14,929 nucleotides of DNA from Pseudomonadota bacterium (GCA_023416515.1 JAEZHP010000119.1:1-14929); one strand, 5' to 3'. Positions 1 through 7,081 are shown, counted from the first letter of the stretch. The notes: a model not told the origin generated them from the sequence alone. Numbers and translations are program-made.

Positions 1-603
1 GCCGATGGCCCTGTAGATGCCGTCGTCCGCGGGCTGCGAGACGTAGCGCTGAAGGCCTCCGAAGCTGATCCCGGTTGCCGACTGCACGATCTGATTGACG
101 ATGCCGTTGTCGAGCAGCCGAAGCGCATTGCCGACGTCGGGGAACATCGCGTCGACGATGGCGGTGCCCATCGCCCGCTGGAGGAAATCGGTGGCCGCTG
201 TCGGCCCGCCACGCACCAGAGCCATGGCGTCGGTGATGGTCATGTTGCGGATCGAGTCATAGACGACAGGCGCCGCCGCTTCGGCTGCGTCGGAGGCGGC
301 GCGGTTCATGATCCCGAGGAGCTGGTTCTGGACCGCCGGCGTGCGCAGAAGGGCGGAGGCAATGCCGCCCGCGCCGGCCAGCTCCGGCGGCAACGGCACG
401 CGGGCGAGCTCGTCGGAGAAAAAGCCGTTGTCGGTGAGCAGATTGGTGAAGGCCCGCTGCGACGACACGGTCATGAGCCGGCGAAGCGCGTTCTCGAACC
501 CGAAGCCCTCCAGATCGCCAAGCGTGGTGCAGGCTGGAAGAGTCGCCAGCGGCAGTGCCGCGACGGCGAAGATCATGCGGCGGCGGGTAAGCAACTGGTC
601 CAT
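1..603 (-). CDS. DUF4197 domain lipoprotein, 3' end cut by window edge
   Basis: The visible 201 residues match the DUF4197 family, a periplasmic protein family of unknown function. The start is the ATG at 603-601; a GAGGA Shine-Dalgarno (complement of 612-616) lies 8 bases upstream. The N-terminus has an RRR stretch at residues 7-9, a hydrophobic segment at about 10-22 and a lipobox L22-P-A-C25, so it is probably a lipoprotein. The body is the helical DUF4197 fold, with features such as LTDNGFFSDELARVPLP and YDSIRNMTITDAMALVRGG typical of the family. The C-terminus is beyond position 1. It diverges from priA across 99 bases. Family assignment is from memory of the pattern; no biochemical role can be read from the sequence. 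Confidence 0.85.
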   Translation of the reverse strand, partial: MDQLLTRRRMIFAVAALPLATLPACTTLGDLEGFGFENALRRLMTVSSQRAFTNLLTDNGFFSDELARVPLPPELAGAGGIASALLRTPAVQNQLLGIMNRAASDAAEAAAPVVYDSIRNMTITDAMALVRGGPTAATDFLQRAMGTAIVDAMFPDVGNALRLLDNGIVNQIVQSATGISFGGLQRYVSQPADDGIYRAIG

Positions 604-702
604 CGACAACATCCTCGATCGTGACACGGGCTGAACGTCCCCGGTCACCGAGAGGTTTCCCTGCCTTGCCTTTTGCGCTCCCCCTCCCGATTGAGACGCA
701 CA

Positions 703-2856
703 ATGCCGCGCGTCCGCGTCCTCCTTCTCAATGCCGCTCTCGGCCCGCTCGACTATCGCGGCGACGCGGAGCCGGGCAGCGTCGTCGTGGTGCCGCTTGG
801 CCCGCGCCAGGAGATGGGCGTCGCCTGGGAAGCGGAGCGGCTGCCGGCGAACGAGATCGACGAGGCTCGGCTCAGGCCGCTCCTGCAAGTGCTCGACTCG
901 CCGCCCCTCCCCGCCCCGCTCCGGCGGCTGATCGAGTGGACGTCGGATTATTATCTCGCCCCGCTGGGCGCGGTGCTTCGAATGGCCCTGCCCTCGACCA
1001 GCGCGTTGGGGGGAGCGCGGATCGTCACCGAGTACCGGCCGACGGGCCTCATTCCGGAGCGGATGACGCCTCAGCGCGAGCAGGCGCTGGAGCGGATCGT
1101 CGGCCGGCAGGGGCTGATCGGCGAGCTGGCGGCCGCGGCGGGCGTGTCAGACGCGGTGATCCGGGGATTGGTGAAGACGGGCGCGGTTGAGGCGGTCGAG
1201 GTGTCGACCGACCACCCCTATTCTCTGCCCGATCCCGACTTCCATTCTCCCACGCTCGAATCCGCCCAAGCGGAGGCGGCCGAGGCACTGCGCGAAGCGG
1301 TGCGCGAGCGGGCATTCCAGCCATTCCTGCTCGACGGTGTCACCGGATCGGGCAAGACCGAGGTCTATTTCGAGGCAATTGCCGAGGCGCTTCGCCTCGG
1401 GCGGCAAACGCTTGTCCTGCTGCCCGAGATCGCCCTGACCGAGCCGTTCCTTCAGCGCTTCACCGCCCGATTCGGCTGCGAACCGGTCGCCTGGCATTCG
1501 GGGCTGAGGCAATCGCAGCGCCGGCGCGCCTGGCGGGCGATCGCACAGGGCGAGGCCAACGTGGTGGTCGGCGCCCGCTCGGCGCTCTTCCTCCCCTACC
1601 CGAATCTCGGCCTGATCGCGGTCGACGAGGCTCACGAGACCAGCTTCAAGCAGGAAGAGGGCGTTCATTATCACGCCCGCGACGTAGCGGTGATGCGCGC
1701 CAAGCTGGAGGAGGTGCCGGTCATCCTGGCCTCCGCAACTCCGGCGATCGAGAGTCGCCATCAGGCGACTCTCGGAGTCTACAAGGAGCTGAAGCTTCCC
1801 GAGCGGTTCGGCGGCGCGGAAATGCCGGCGATCGAGCCATTGAACCTCGTCTCCGATCCTCCGCCGCGCGGGCGCTGGCTGGCGCCTCGGCTTGTGGAGG
1901 AAATGGAGAAGAATCTCGCGGCAGGCGAGCAATCGCTGCTGTTCCTCAACCGAAGGGGTTATGCGCCGCTCACGCTGTGCCGCCATTGCGGCCATCGATT
2001 CCAATGCCCGAACTGCACCTCCTGGATGGTCGAGCATCGCTTCACCGCGCGGCTCGCCTGCCATCATTGCGGCTTTGTCATGCCGGTGCCGCGCATGTGC
2101 CCGGAATGTCATGAGGAGGAGAGCCTCGTCGCGTGCGGGCCGGGCGTGGAGCGGATCGCCGACGAGGTCTCGGCACTCTTCCCCGAGGCCCGGACGGCGG
2201 TAGTGACCTCGGACACGATCTGGTCGCCGGCCAAGGCTGCTGAGTTCGTCGCTCGGATGGAAAGCGGCGAGGTCGACATTGTCGTCGGAACCCAGCTGGT
2301 CACGAAAGGCTACCACTTTCCAAACCTCACACTGGTCGGCGTCGTCGATGCGGACCTCGGCCTGTCGGGCGGCGACCTCCGCGCCGCCGAGCGCACGTTC
2401 CAGCAGATCCGCCAGGTCTCGGGCCGGGCTGGCCGCGGCGAAAAGCCCGGCCGCGTGTTCATCCAGAGCCACGATCCCGACGCGCCGGTGATCGACGCGT
2501 TGGTGCGCGGCGACGTCGAAGGCTTTTACGAGGCCGAGACAGACGCGCGGCGCGAGGCGGCGATGCCGCCATTCGGTCGCCTCGCTGCGATCATCGTCAG
2601 TTCCGAGAAGGAAGCCGACGCCAAGGAGGCCGCCACGCGCATCGGCCGCGCTGCGCCGAGCGTGGAAAACATGATCGTCCTCGGGCCAGCCCCTGCCCCG
2701 CTCGCGATGCTTCGCGGCCGGCACCGACTGCGACTGCTCGTCCACGCGAGCCGCTCGATCCCGTTGCAGGATATCGTCCGCGACTGGCTCGGCGGCGTCG
2801 ACTGGCCGAAGAGCGTGCGGGTCGCGGTGGACGTCGACCCATATTCGTTTCTGTGA
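703..2856 (+). CDS. priA: Primosomal protein N' (replication restart helicase PriA)
   Basis: PriA is a 3'-to-5' DNA helicase that recognises stalled or collapsed forks and reloads the replisome. The 717-residue protein has the whole family layout: an N-terminal fork-binding domain starting MPRVRVLLLNAALGPLDY, Walker A GVTGSGKT at 212-219, the DEAH box at 308-311, a zinc-binding insert with eight cysteines (426, 429, 435, 438, 453, 456, 466, 469), the helicase motif around SGRAGRGEKPGR, and the usual C-terminal end VDVDPYSFL. An in-frame TTG at 673 would add 10 residues (RSPSRLRRT...), but family alignment favours the ATG at 703. No strong Shine-Dalgarno is visible. The GFA gene follows after 11 bases, suggesting co-transcription. 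A long perfect hairpin lies inside the gene (1749-1774). Confidence 0.97.
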   Translation: MPRVRVLLLNAALGPLDYRGDAEPGSVVVVPLGPRQEMGVAWEAERLPANEIDEARLRPLLQVLDSPPLPAPLRRLIEWTSDYYLAPLGAVLRMALPSTSALGGARIVTEYRPTGLIPERMTPQREQALERIVGRQGLIGELAAAAGVSDAVIRGLVKTGAVEAVEVSTDHPYSLPDPDFHSPTLESAQAEAAEALREAVRERAFQPFLLDGVTGSGKTEVYFEAIAEALRLGRQTLVLLPEIALTEPFLQRFTARFGCEPVAWHSGLRQSQRRRAWRAIAQGEANVVVGARSALFLPYPNLGLIAVDEAHETSFKQEEGVHYHARDVAVMRAKLEEVPVILASATPAIESRHQATLGVYKELKLPERFGGAEMPAIEPLNLVSDPPPRGRWLAPRLVEEMEKNLAAGEQSLLFLNRRGYAPLTLCRHCGHRFQCPNCTSWMVEHRFTARLACHHCGFVMPVPRMCPECHEEESLVACGPGVERIADEVSALFPEARTAVVTSDTIWSPAKAAEFVARMESGEVDIVVGTQLVTKGYHFPNLTLVGVVDADLGLSGGDLRAAERTFQQIRQVSGRAGRGEKPGRVFIQSHDPDAPVIDALVRGDVEGFYEAETDARREAAMPPFGRLAAIIVSSEKEADAKEAATRIGRAAPSVENMIVLGPAPAPLAMLRGRHRLRLLVHASRSIPLQDIVRDWLGGVDWPKSVRVAVDVDPYSFL
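1749..1774. repeat. Perfect 11-bp inverted repeat with a 4-base loop inside priA
   Basis: CGAGAGTCGCC (1749-1759), loop ATCA (1760-1763) and GGCGACTCTCG (1764-1774) pair without a mismatch; a T-G wobble could add one more pair outside. It lies just after the conserved SATPAIES helicase segment, where the family sequence is variable, so protein conservation does not explain it. No T-run follows, so it is not a standard terminator. Role unknown. Confidence 0.6.
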
Positions 2857-2867
2857 TGGGAGGTCAC

Positions 2868-3248
2868 ATGCACACAGGTTCGTGTCTGTGCGGCGCGGTC
2901 AGCTTCGAGACCACCGCCGAACTAAAAGCGCCGGACGCCTGCCATTGCAGCCAGTGCCGCAAGCAGTCCGGCCATTATTGGGCGTCCACGGACGTGCCGC
3001 GCTCGGCCACCACGATCCGCGGCGAGGACAAGGTCACTTGGTTCCGCTCGTCCGAGAAAGTACGGCGCGGCTTCTGCTCGGTCTGCGGCTCGGCGCTGTT
3101 CTGGGAGCCGATCGGACAAGACCGAATAGCGATCGCGATGGGCGCGTTCGACAAGCCGACGGGAACGCAGTTGGAGATGCACATCTTCGTCGCCGACAAG
3201 GGCGACTATTACGACATCGCCGACGGCCTGCCCCAGCATCAGGGCTGA
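2868..3248 (+). CDS. GFA family (glutathione-dependent formaldehyde-activating enzyme-like) zinc protein
   Basis: This 126-residue protein belongs to the GFA/CENP-V family. It carries the full cysteine pattern: C6-x-C8 and C70-x-x-C73, which form the structural zinc site in this family, and C25-x-C27-x-x-C30, the pattern of the catalytic zinc site. The family name comes from an enzyme proposed to combine glutathione and formaldehyde, but most members have no tested substrate, so the function here is open. The ATG at 2868 is preferred because GGAGG at 2859-2863 sits 4 bases before it. GTG at 2853 and ATG at 2856 are also in frame and touch the priA stop codon, so a translationally coupled start is possible. 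A hairpin follows 2 bases after the stop. Confidence 0.9.
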   Translation: MHTGSCLCGAVSFETTAELKAPDACHCSQCRKQSGHYWASTDVPRSATTIRGEDKVTWFRSSEKVRRGFCSVCGSALFWEPIGQDRIAIAMGAFDKPTGTQLEMHIFVADKGDYYDIADGLPQHQG

Positions 3249-3250
3249 AA

Positions 3251-3272
3251 GAGCCGACCGCGCGGCCGGCTC
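3251..3272 (+). terminator. Probable transcription terminator after priA-GFA
   Basis: A 9-position stem (GAGCCGACC with GGCCGGCTC, one A-C mismatch) and a GCGC loop begin 2 bases after the GFA stop codon. The following bases are ATTTGTG, a poor T-run, so termination strength is uncertain. Confidence 0.5.
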
Positions 3273-3605
3273 ATTTGTGATAGGGTCGGCGGCAATGCCG
3301 ACTCCGGACATCCCGACCCGAAAGCCGCGACGAAGAGTCAGCTAGCACGCGCTTGCCGCCGCTTTTATTGCCAACCGCAAGCGGCGGGCCGCGGAAAGAC
3401 GCCCGATGCCGGCCGCGTTCCGGTCGAGCCGGACAGCCCGCGTGGACTGTCGGGCGGCGCGGCAGCGGCGCTCGACTTCGAGAACGAATGACAAGCGCCC
3501 GGAGCGGCCGCGCCGTGTGGCGGGGCCGCTCCAGGTCTCGATGATTGCACCTTCCGCTGCTGAGCGGCTGACCGGCGGTGCGCCGGAGTCCGGAGACGCG
3601 ACGCG
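3273..3605. other. Gene-free stretch containing two strong inverted repeats
   Basis: I see no convincing gene here: the short open frames lack Shine-Dalgarno sites and have low-complexity Arg/Ser/Ala translations. Two perfect 9-bp inverted repeats stand out. CCGCCGCTT at 3356-3364 pairs with AAGCGGCGG at 3379-3387 (14-base loop). GGAGCGGCC at 3501-3509 pairs with GGCCGCTCC at 3524-3532 (14-base loop). The second lies 73 bases beyond the possible small minus-strand gene and could end its transcript, though it lacks a clear T-run in that direction. Confidence 0.5.
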
Positions 3606-3737
3606 TCAGGCCCGTGGATGGATGAGCTTGTCGGCCGCGGCGACCGCGGCGTGAACATGTCTGTTGTGCGCTCCCCTAATCGCCATCCCTTCGGGACAAA
3701 CGAAACGCGGCCGGCGGAAAACAGTGGAACGGGCCAT
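3606..3737 (-). CDS. Possible small basic protein of 43 residues, unrecognised
   Basis: I do not recognise this protein. The case for a gene is its start: ATG at 3737-3735 is preceded by a perfect AAGGAGG (complement of 3743-3749) at a spacing of 5 bases, one of the best ribosome binding sites in the window. The product begins MARSTVFRRPRFVCPEG, is rich in Arg, His and Ala, has one Cys (C14), and has no membrane segment or signal peptide. An upstream EcfG-like promoter (3823-3848) would give a leader of roughly 75 bases. Against it: the codon use includes AGG, AGA and GGA, unlike the neighbouring genes, and the frame stays open upstream. It lies 159 bases downstream of the DUF488 gene on the same strand. 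Confidence 0.4.
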   Translation of the reverse strand: MARSTVFRRPRFVCPEGMAIRGAHNRHVHAAVAAADKLIHPRA

Positions 3738-3822
3738 GACTGCCTCCTTGTTCTTGTCGGCCGGAAGGTTCCGGCGGAACTGCAAGTTCTCACCGTTTCC
3801 CAGCGGCTTATCTGAGGTTGTC

Positions 3823-3848
3823 AACTTGCCGAATCGGGTTGCGGTTCC
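3823..3848 (-). promoter_or_regulatory. Near-match to a general stress (EcfG sigma) promoter
   Basis: On the minus strand, GGAAC (complement of 3844-3848) is followed after 17 bases by AGTT (complement of 3823-3826). The alphaproteobacterial EcfG consensus is GGAAC, 16-17 bases, CGTT, so this has one mismatch. It points at the possible 43-residue gene. GGAAC or GTTCC occurs six times in 3726-3862, so a chance match cannot be excluded. Confidence 0.35.
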
Positions 3849-3877
3849 GGAACGAGCGGAACTCCAAACCTAGGTTA

Positions 3878-3895
3878 TCCCGATCCGGGTCGGGA
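3878..3895 (-). terminator. Hairpin just after the DUF488 stop codon
   Basis: TCCCGAT at 3878-3884 pairs with GTCGGGA at 3889-3895 (one T-G wobble) around a 4-base loop. It begins 1 base beyond the DUF488 stop codon in the direction of transcription. The T-run after it is weak, so it may be a terminator or an mRNA 3'-end stabiliser. Confidence 0.4.
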
Positions 3896-3896
3896 C

Positions 3897-4334
3897 TCAG
3901 GCGAAAAGGTCGATTACCTGGGCATCTTTCGCGATTGCCGCGATCAGCAGTGTGCGGTGGCAGTCAGCCGGCTCCCGCTCATAGCAGAGCAGAGCGGTCG
4001 GCTGCGCATCGACCCGGTCGAGGAGGATCGCGGCGGCGGCCTGCGCCTCGGGCAGCTCGAGCTGGCCAGCATAGATCCGCTCGAGCGTGGCCTGGTCGCC
4101 GCGCTTGGCCGCGTCACGGCCCTCCTTCGGAGTTCCGAGGGCACGAAGATGCTCGTAGGCGATGCCGGCCTCGTTGAGCGCCCCGGCAAGCGCCGTCTTG
4201 GAGAAGCCGGGCCGGCGCGACGCGGCCACCGCGCGGACGTCGACGACTCGCTCGACTCGGGCCGCCTTGAGCGCCGCGATGAGATCGGGAACCGTGCTTT
4301 GCTCGTAGCCGATGGTGAAGATGCGTCGGGTCAT
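3897..4334 (-). CDS. DUF488 family protein
   Basis: The 145-residue product has the full pattern of the DUF488 family, whose function is not established: TIGY at 7-10 at the N-terminus, VDVR at 31-34, LGTP at 66-69, and the strongly conserved CYEREPADCHR at 117-127, with C117, E121 and C125-H126-R127 as the likely functional cluster. Its length fits the short form of the family. It is cytosolic, with no signal peptide or membrane segment. The ATG at 4334-4332 opens directly with the family's first strand (MTRRIFTIGY). It diverges from trmFO with 83 bases between the two start codons, so the two promoters must share that space. A hairpin lies just after its stop codon. Confidence 0.88.
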   Translation of the reverse strand: MTRRIFTIGYEQSTVPDLIAALKAARVERVVDVRAVAASRRPGFSKTALAGALNEAGIAYEHLRALGTPKEGRDAAKRGDQATLERIYAGQLELPEAQAAAAILLDRVDAQPTALLCYEREPADCHRTLLIAAIAKDAQVIDLFA

Positions 4335-4365
4335 TGGATCACCCTACGTGTGGTCCCGGGCGAAA

Positions 4366-4398
4366 TGAAGCGTCGAGCCCTTCCGAAGCGGCGCTTCA
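4366..4398 (+). promoter_or_regulatory. Hairpin in the trmFO leader
   Basis: TGAAGCGTCG at 4366-4375 pairs with CGGCGCTTCA at 4389-4398 (10 pairs, one wobble), with a 13-base loop. A competing fold is possible: GAAGCG at 4385-4390 with CGCTTC at 4392-4397 across a single base. The stem ends 19 bases before the trmFO ATG. It may control translation or transcription, or lie outside the transcript altogether, since no promoter could be placed. Confidence 0.35.
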
Positions 4399-4417
4399 AT
4401 CCCTATCGAGTCGGCGC

Positions 4418-5761
4418 ATGACGAATAGGGTTCACATCATCGGCGGCGGCCTCGCGGGTTCGGAGGCGGCGTGGCAGCTTGCGCAGGCGGGCGTGCCCGT
4501 GCGGATTTCGGAGATGCGGGGAAGCGGCGACATGACCCCCGCGCACCAGACGGACGGGCTCGCCGAGCTGGTCTGCTCGAACAGCTTCCGCTCAGACGAT
4601 GCCGAGAACAATGCGGTCGGCCTTCTCCATGCCGAGATGCGGGCGCTGGGTTCGCTGATCATGGCTAAGGGCGACGAGCATCGCGTTCCGGCTGGATCCG
4701 CGCTTGCGGTCGACCGCGAGGGCTTCTCCGCCGCGGTCACGCGCGCGCTCGAGGAGCATCCGCTGATCGAGATCGTGCGCGAGCGCGTCGACGGCCTTCC
4801 CGAGCATCCGGCGATCATCGCGACCGGGCCGCTCACCGCGGCGCCGCTTGCGGAATCGATTGCGGCAGCCACCGGACGCGACTCCCTCGCCTTCTTCGAT
4901 GCCATCGCTCCGATCGTCTACAAGGAGTCCATCGACATGGACGTCGCCTGGATGGCGTCTCGCTGGGACAAGAATGCGGAGGGCTCGGGCGGCGATTACA
5001 TCAACTGCCCGATGACCAAGGAGCAATATGTCGCGTTCCGCGAGGGGCTGCTCGCGGGCGACAAGACCGAGTTTCGCGAGTGGGAGAAGGACACGCCCTA
5101 TTTCGAGGGCTGCATGCCGATCGAGGTGATGGCGGAGCGCGGCGAGGATACCTTGCGCTACGGGCCGATGAAGCCTGTCGGCCTCGATGACCCCAAGACT
5201 GGCCGCTGGCCCTATGCGGTGGTCCAGCTTCGGCAGGACAATGCCCTGGGCACGTTGTGGAACATGGTCGGATTCCAGACCAAGCTCAAATATGCCGAGC
5301 AGATCCGCCTGTTCAGGACCATCCCGGGGCTCGAAAATGCCGAGTTCGCGCGCTTGGGCGGCCTCCACCGCAATACCTTCCTCAACTCGCCGCAGCTGCT
5401 CGACGGGACGCTTCGCCTGAAGGCAGCGCCGCATATCCGCTTCGCCGGCCAGATCACCGGCTGCGAGGGTTATGTCGAAAGCGCCGCGATCGGGCTCCTC
5501 GCCGGCCGCTTCGCTGCTGCGGAGCGTGCGGGCCGAGTGCTGGCACCGCCTCCGCCGGCGACCGCGCTCGGAGCTTTGCTCGGCCATATCACCGGCGGCG
5601 CCGACGCGGCGAGCTACCAGCCGATGAACGTCAATTTCGGCCTCTTCCCCCCGGTCGAGGGCAAGGTGAAGAAGTCGGACCGGAAAAAACTCTATACGGG
5701 TCGAGCCCGCGTCGAGCTGCAGGCATGGCAGCAGGCTATTCAGCAGAAGGAAGTCGCGTGA
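4418..5761 (+). CDS. trmFO: Folate/FAD-dependent tRNA (uracil-54-C5)-methyltransferase TrmFO
   Basis: TrmFO makes ribothymidine at position 54 of the tRNA T-loop, taking the carbon from 5,10-methylenetetrahydrofolate and reducing it with FADH2. The 447-residue protein begins MTNRVHIIGGGLAGSEAAW, the FAD dinucleotide-binding motif (GGGLAG at 9-14). C53 in LVCSNSFRS and C232 in FEGCMPIEVMAERG match the two catalytic cysteines described for the Bacillus enzyme (C53 and C226). Other family blocks are VYKESID, NCPMTKEQY, GPMKPVGL and LYTGRARVELQ at the C-terminus. An in-frame ATG at 4334 would add 28 residues of non-conserved sequence and overlap the DUF488 start, so I use 4418; no strong Shine-Dalgarno is seen. 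Its stop overlaps the next gene's start by 4 bases. Confidence 0.96.
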   Translation: MTNRVHIIGGGLAGSEAAWQLAQAGVPVRISEMRGSGDMTPAHQTDGLAELVCSNSFRSDDAENNAVGLLHAEMRALGSLIMAKGDEHRVPAGSALAVDREGFSAAVTRALEEHPLIEIVRERVDGLPEHPAIIATGPLTAAPLAESIAAATGRDSLAFFDAIAPIVYKESIDMDVAWMASRWDKNAEGSGGDYINCPMTKEQYVAFREGLLAGDKTEFREWEKDTPYFEGCMPIEVMAERGEDTLRYGPMKPVGLDDPKTGRWPYAVVQLRQDNALGTLWNMVGFQTKLKYAEQIRLFRTIPGLENAEFARLGGLHRNTFLNSPQLLDGTLRLKAAPHIRFAGQITGCEGYVESAAIGLLAGRFAAAERAGRVLAPPPPATALGALLGHITGGADAASYQPMNVNFGLFPPVEGKVKKSDRKKLYTGRARVELQAWQQAIQQKEVA

Positions 5762-6597
5762 GCAGCGTTGGTCATCTCGAAGTCGGTCGCGACCGCTTCC
5801 CCGTGGCGATCCAGGGTGAGGGCCGTCCGATCCTCTTCGTGCACGGCGCGCCGGGCGATTGGCGCACCTTCGCGCCGCACGCGGCACTGCTCGCCGACAA
5901 ATTTCGGTGCATTACCTACACGCAGCGCTGGTTTGGCGCGGAGGAATGGCGCGAAGACGGGCCGCCCTTCGGCACGGGCTTTCATACCGATGACCTGATC
6001 GCGCTTGCCGAGACCCTTGGCGGCGAGCCGCCGGTGCTCGTTGCATGGTCATACGGGGCTCATGTCGCCTTCACGGCGGCGCTGGTGCGGCCGGACCTCT
6101 TCTCGGCGCTCCTTGCCTACGAACCGGGGTTCGGCACGTTCATCACCGAGCCGGTGCTGCTTTCGCAATATTTGAAAGACGTGAGGGAAGCCTGGGGCCC
6201 GGCGTTCGCGGCGCGCGAACGTGGCGACAGCTTCGGGGTGGCCAAGGCAATGTGGGAAGCATCCGCAGGCGAAGGATCCTACAGCGCGCTGAACGACGAG
6301 CAGCGCGCGATCGTCGAGGACAGCCAGCCCGCCTTGATGCGCATGCTCGATCAGCAACCGCCGGTCGCGATCAATTGCCAAGAACTCAACCAGATGAAGA
6401 TCCCGGCGACGATCGCTGTGGGTGCGCGTACGCGGCCCTGCTACGAAATCCCTTCCCGCGCGGCCGCAGCCTGCATCAATTGCGACCTGTTCGAGATCGA
6501 AGACGAAGGTCATTTGTGGCCGGTCGAGAACCCCGCCGGCTTCACCCGCGTAATCGATCAGTGGCTGACCTGGCTAGAGCAGGCGGGTACGATCTAG
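5758..6597 (+). CDS. Alpha/beta-hydrolase fold protein
   Basis: The 279-residue protein is a single-domain alpha/beta-hydrolase. HGAPGDW at 29-35 forms the oxyanion-hole loop, AWSYGAH gives the nucleophile elbow with S98, and H252 in EDEGHLWP is the catalytic histidine. The acidic member of the triad is not obvious: the usual site after strand 6 reads VGARTRPCYE, where the expected Asp is absent and E230 is the nearest candidate. There is no signal peptide. The GTG at 5758 is preferred because AAGGAAG lies just upstream within trmFO and the GTGA overlap with the trmFO stop is typical of translational coupling. Substrate unknown; hydrolases of this shape include esterases, haloperoxidase-like enzymes and epoxide hydrolases. 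Confidence 0.85.
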   Translation: MSSVGHLEVGRDRFPVAIQGEGRPILFVHGAPGDWRTFAPHAALLADKFRCITYTQRWFGAEEWREDGPPFGTGFHTDDLIALAETLGGEPPVLVAWSYGAHVAFTAALVRPDLFSALLAYEPGFGTFITEPVLLSQYLKDVREAWGPAFAARERGDSFGVAKAMWEASAGEGSYSALNDEQRAIVEDSQPALMRMLDQQPPVAINCQELNQMKIPATIAVGARTRPCYEIPSRAAAACINCDLFEIEDEGHLWPVENPAGFTRVIDQWLTWLEQAGTI

Positions 6598-6664
6598 CGC
6601 TTCAGCATCTGCAGGACTGCGACTGCGACGCCGTGTTCGGACCACTCGACATAGGCCGCTCGAG

Positions 6665-7081
6665 TCAGCCGAGCCTGACCTCGCCGATCCCGGCGGTCAT
6701 CGTCAGGATGCGGTCGCGCACGGTGGGCGCGATGCCGTCGGGGAGGACCGCCTCGACAGCCCCGCTCGCCTCGAACCGGTCGGCGCTGACCTGGCACAGC
6801 TCCATCGACCAGCCGGGGAAGGAGCGCTCCTCGATCGGCCGTTCGTCGCGTACCTCGATCGCCGAGTGGCGGTCGTCGAGCCGAAGCCTAGCGAGCAGCG
6901 AGTCGATGGCGGCCTCCGATCCCTCGACGATCTGAAGGAAGTGAACGCCGTTGAAGATCAGCAGTCCGCTGATCCCGTCCAGCGCGTTGAAGTGCCGAGC
7001 GCTCTCGTGAATGTCGATCAGGTCCTGCGACGTGAGGTCCAGCCTGGCGCGGCTCGTATAGGTGAGGGTCTTGAGCTGCAC
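6665..7081 (-). CDS. BLUF domain blue-light sensor (short, single domain)
   Basis: BLUF proteins bind FAD and respond to blue light by rearranging hydrogen bonds around the flavin. In this 138-residue protein the key residues keep the exact spacing of AppA: Y8, N32, Q50, W91 and M93 (AppA Y21, N45, Q63, W104, M106). The core reads GISGLLIFNGVHFLQIVEG. About 40 residues follow the core, as in the short PixD/BlrB-type proteins, so output must come through a partner protein. The start is GTG at 7081-7079, with a GGAG about 8 bases upstream. It lies 36 bases downstream of the EF-hand gene on the same strand, probably co-transcribed, and converges with the hydrolase gene. A different frame after the stop looks coding-like (see findings). 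Confidence 0.93.
   Translation of the reverse strand: MQLKTLTYTSRARLDLTSQDLIDIHESARHFNALDGISGLLIFNGVHFLQIVEGSEAAIDSLLARLRLDDRHSAIEVRDERPIEERSFPGWSMELCQVSADRFEASGAVEAVLPDGIAPTVRDRILTMTAGIGEVRLG

Noticed and set aside
2422..2452. 9-bp inverted repeat GGCCGGGCT/AGCCCGGCC in priA
   Set aside because: It falls on the conserved SGRAGRGEKPGR helicase motif, so protein constraint plus GC-rich codons explain it.
1147..2745. 532-codon open frame on the minus strand opposite priA
   Set aside because: priA on the other strand is unambiguous. Long antisense frames are expected in GC-rich coding DNA, and the translation matches nothing I know.
3365..3793. 142-codon minus-strand frame in the gene-poor spacer
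   Set aside because: Translation is Ser/Arg/Pro/Ala-rich with no Shine-Dalgarno and no family resemblance, and it runs through two strong hairpins.
3776..3798. GGAAC...CGTTT on the plus strand as an EcfG promoter
   Set aside because: The spacer is 13 bases, too short for the 16-17 required.
4592..5887. 431-codon minus-strand frame opposite trmFO
   Set aside because: Antisense shadow of trmFO, with Arg/Ala-rich low-quality translation.
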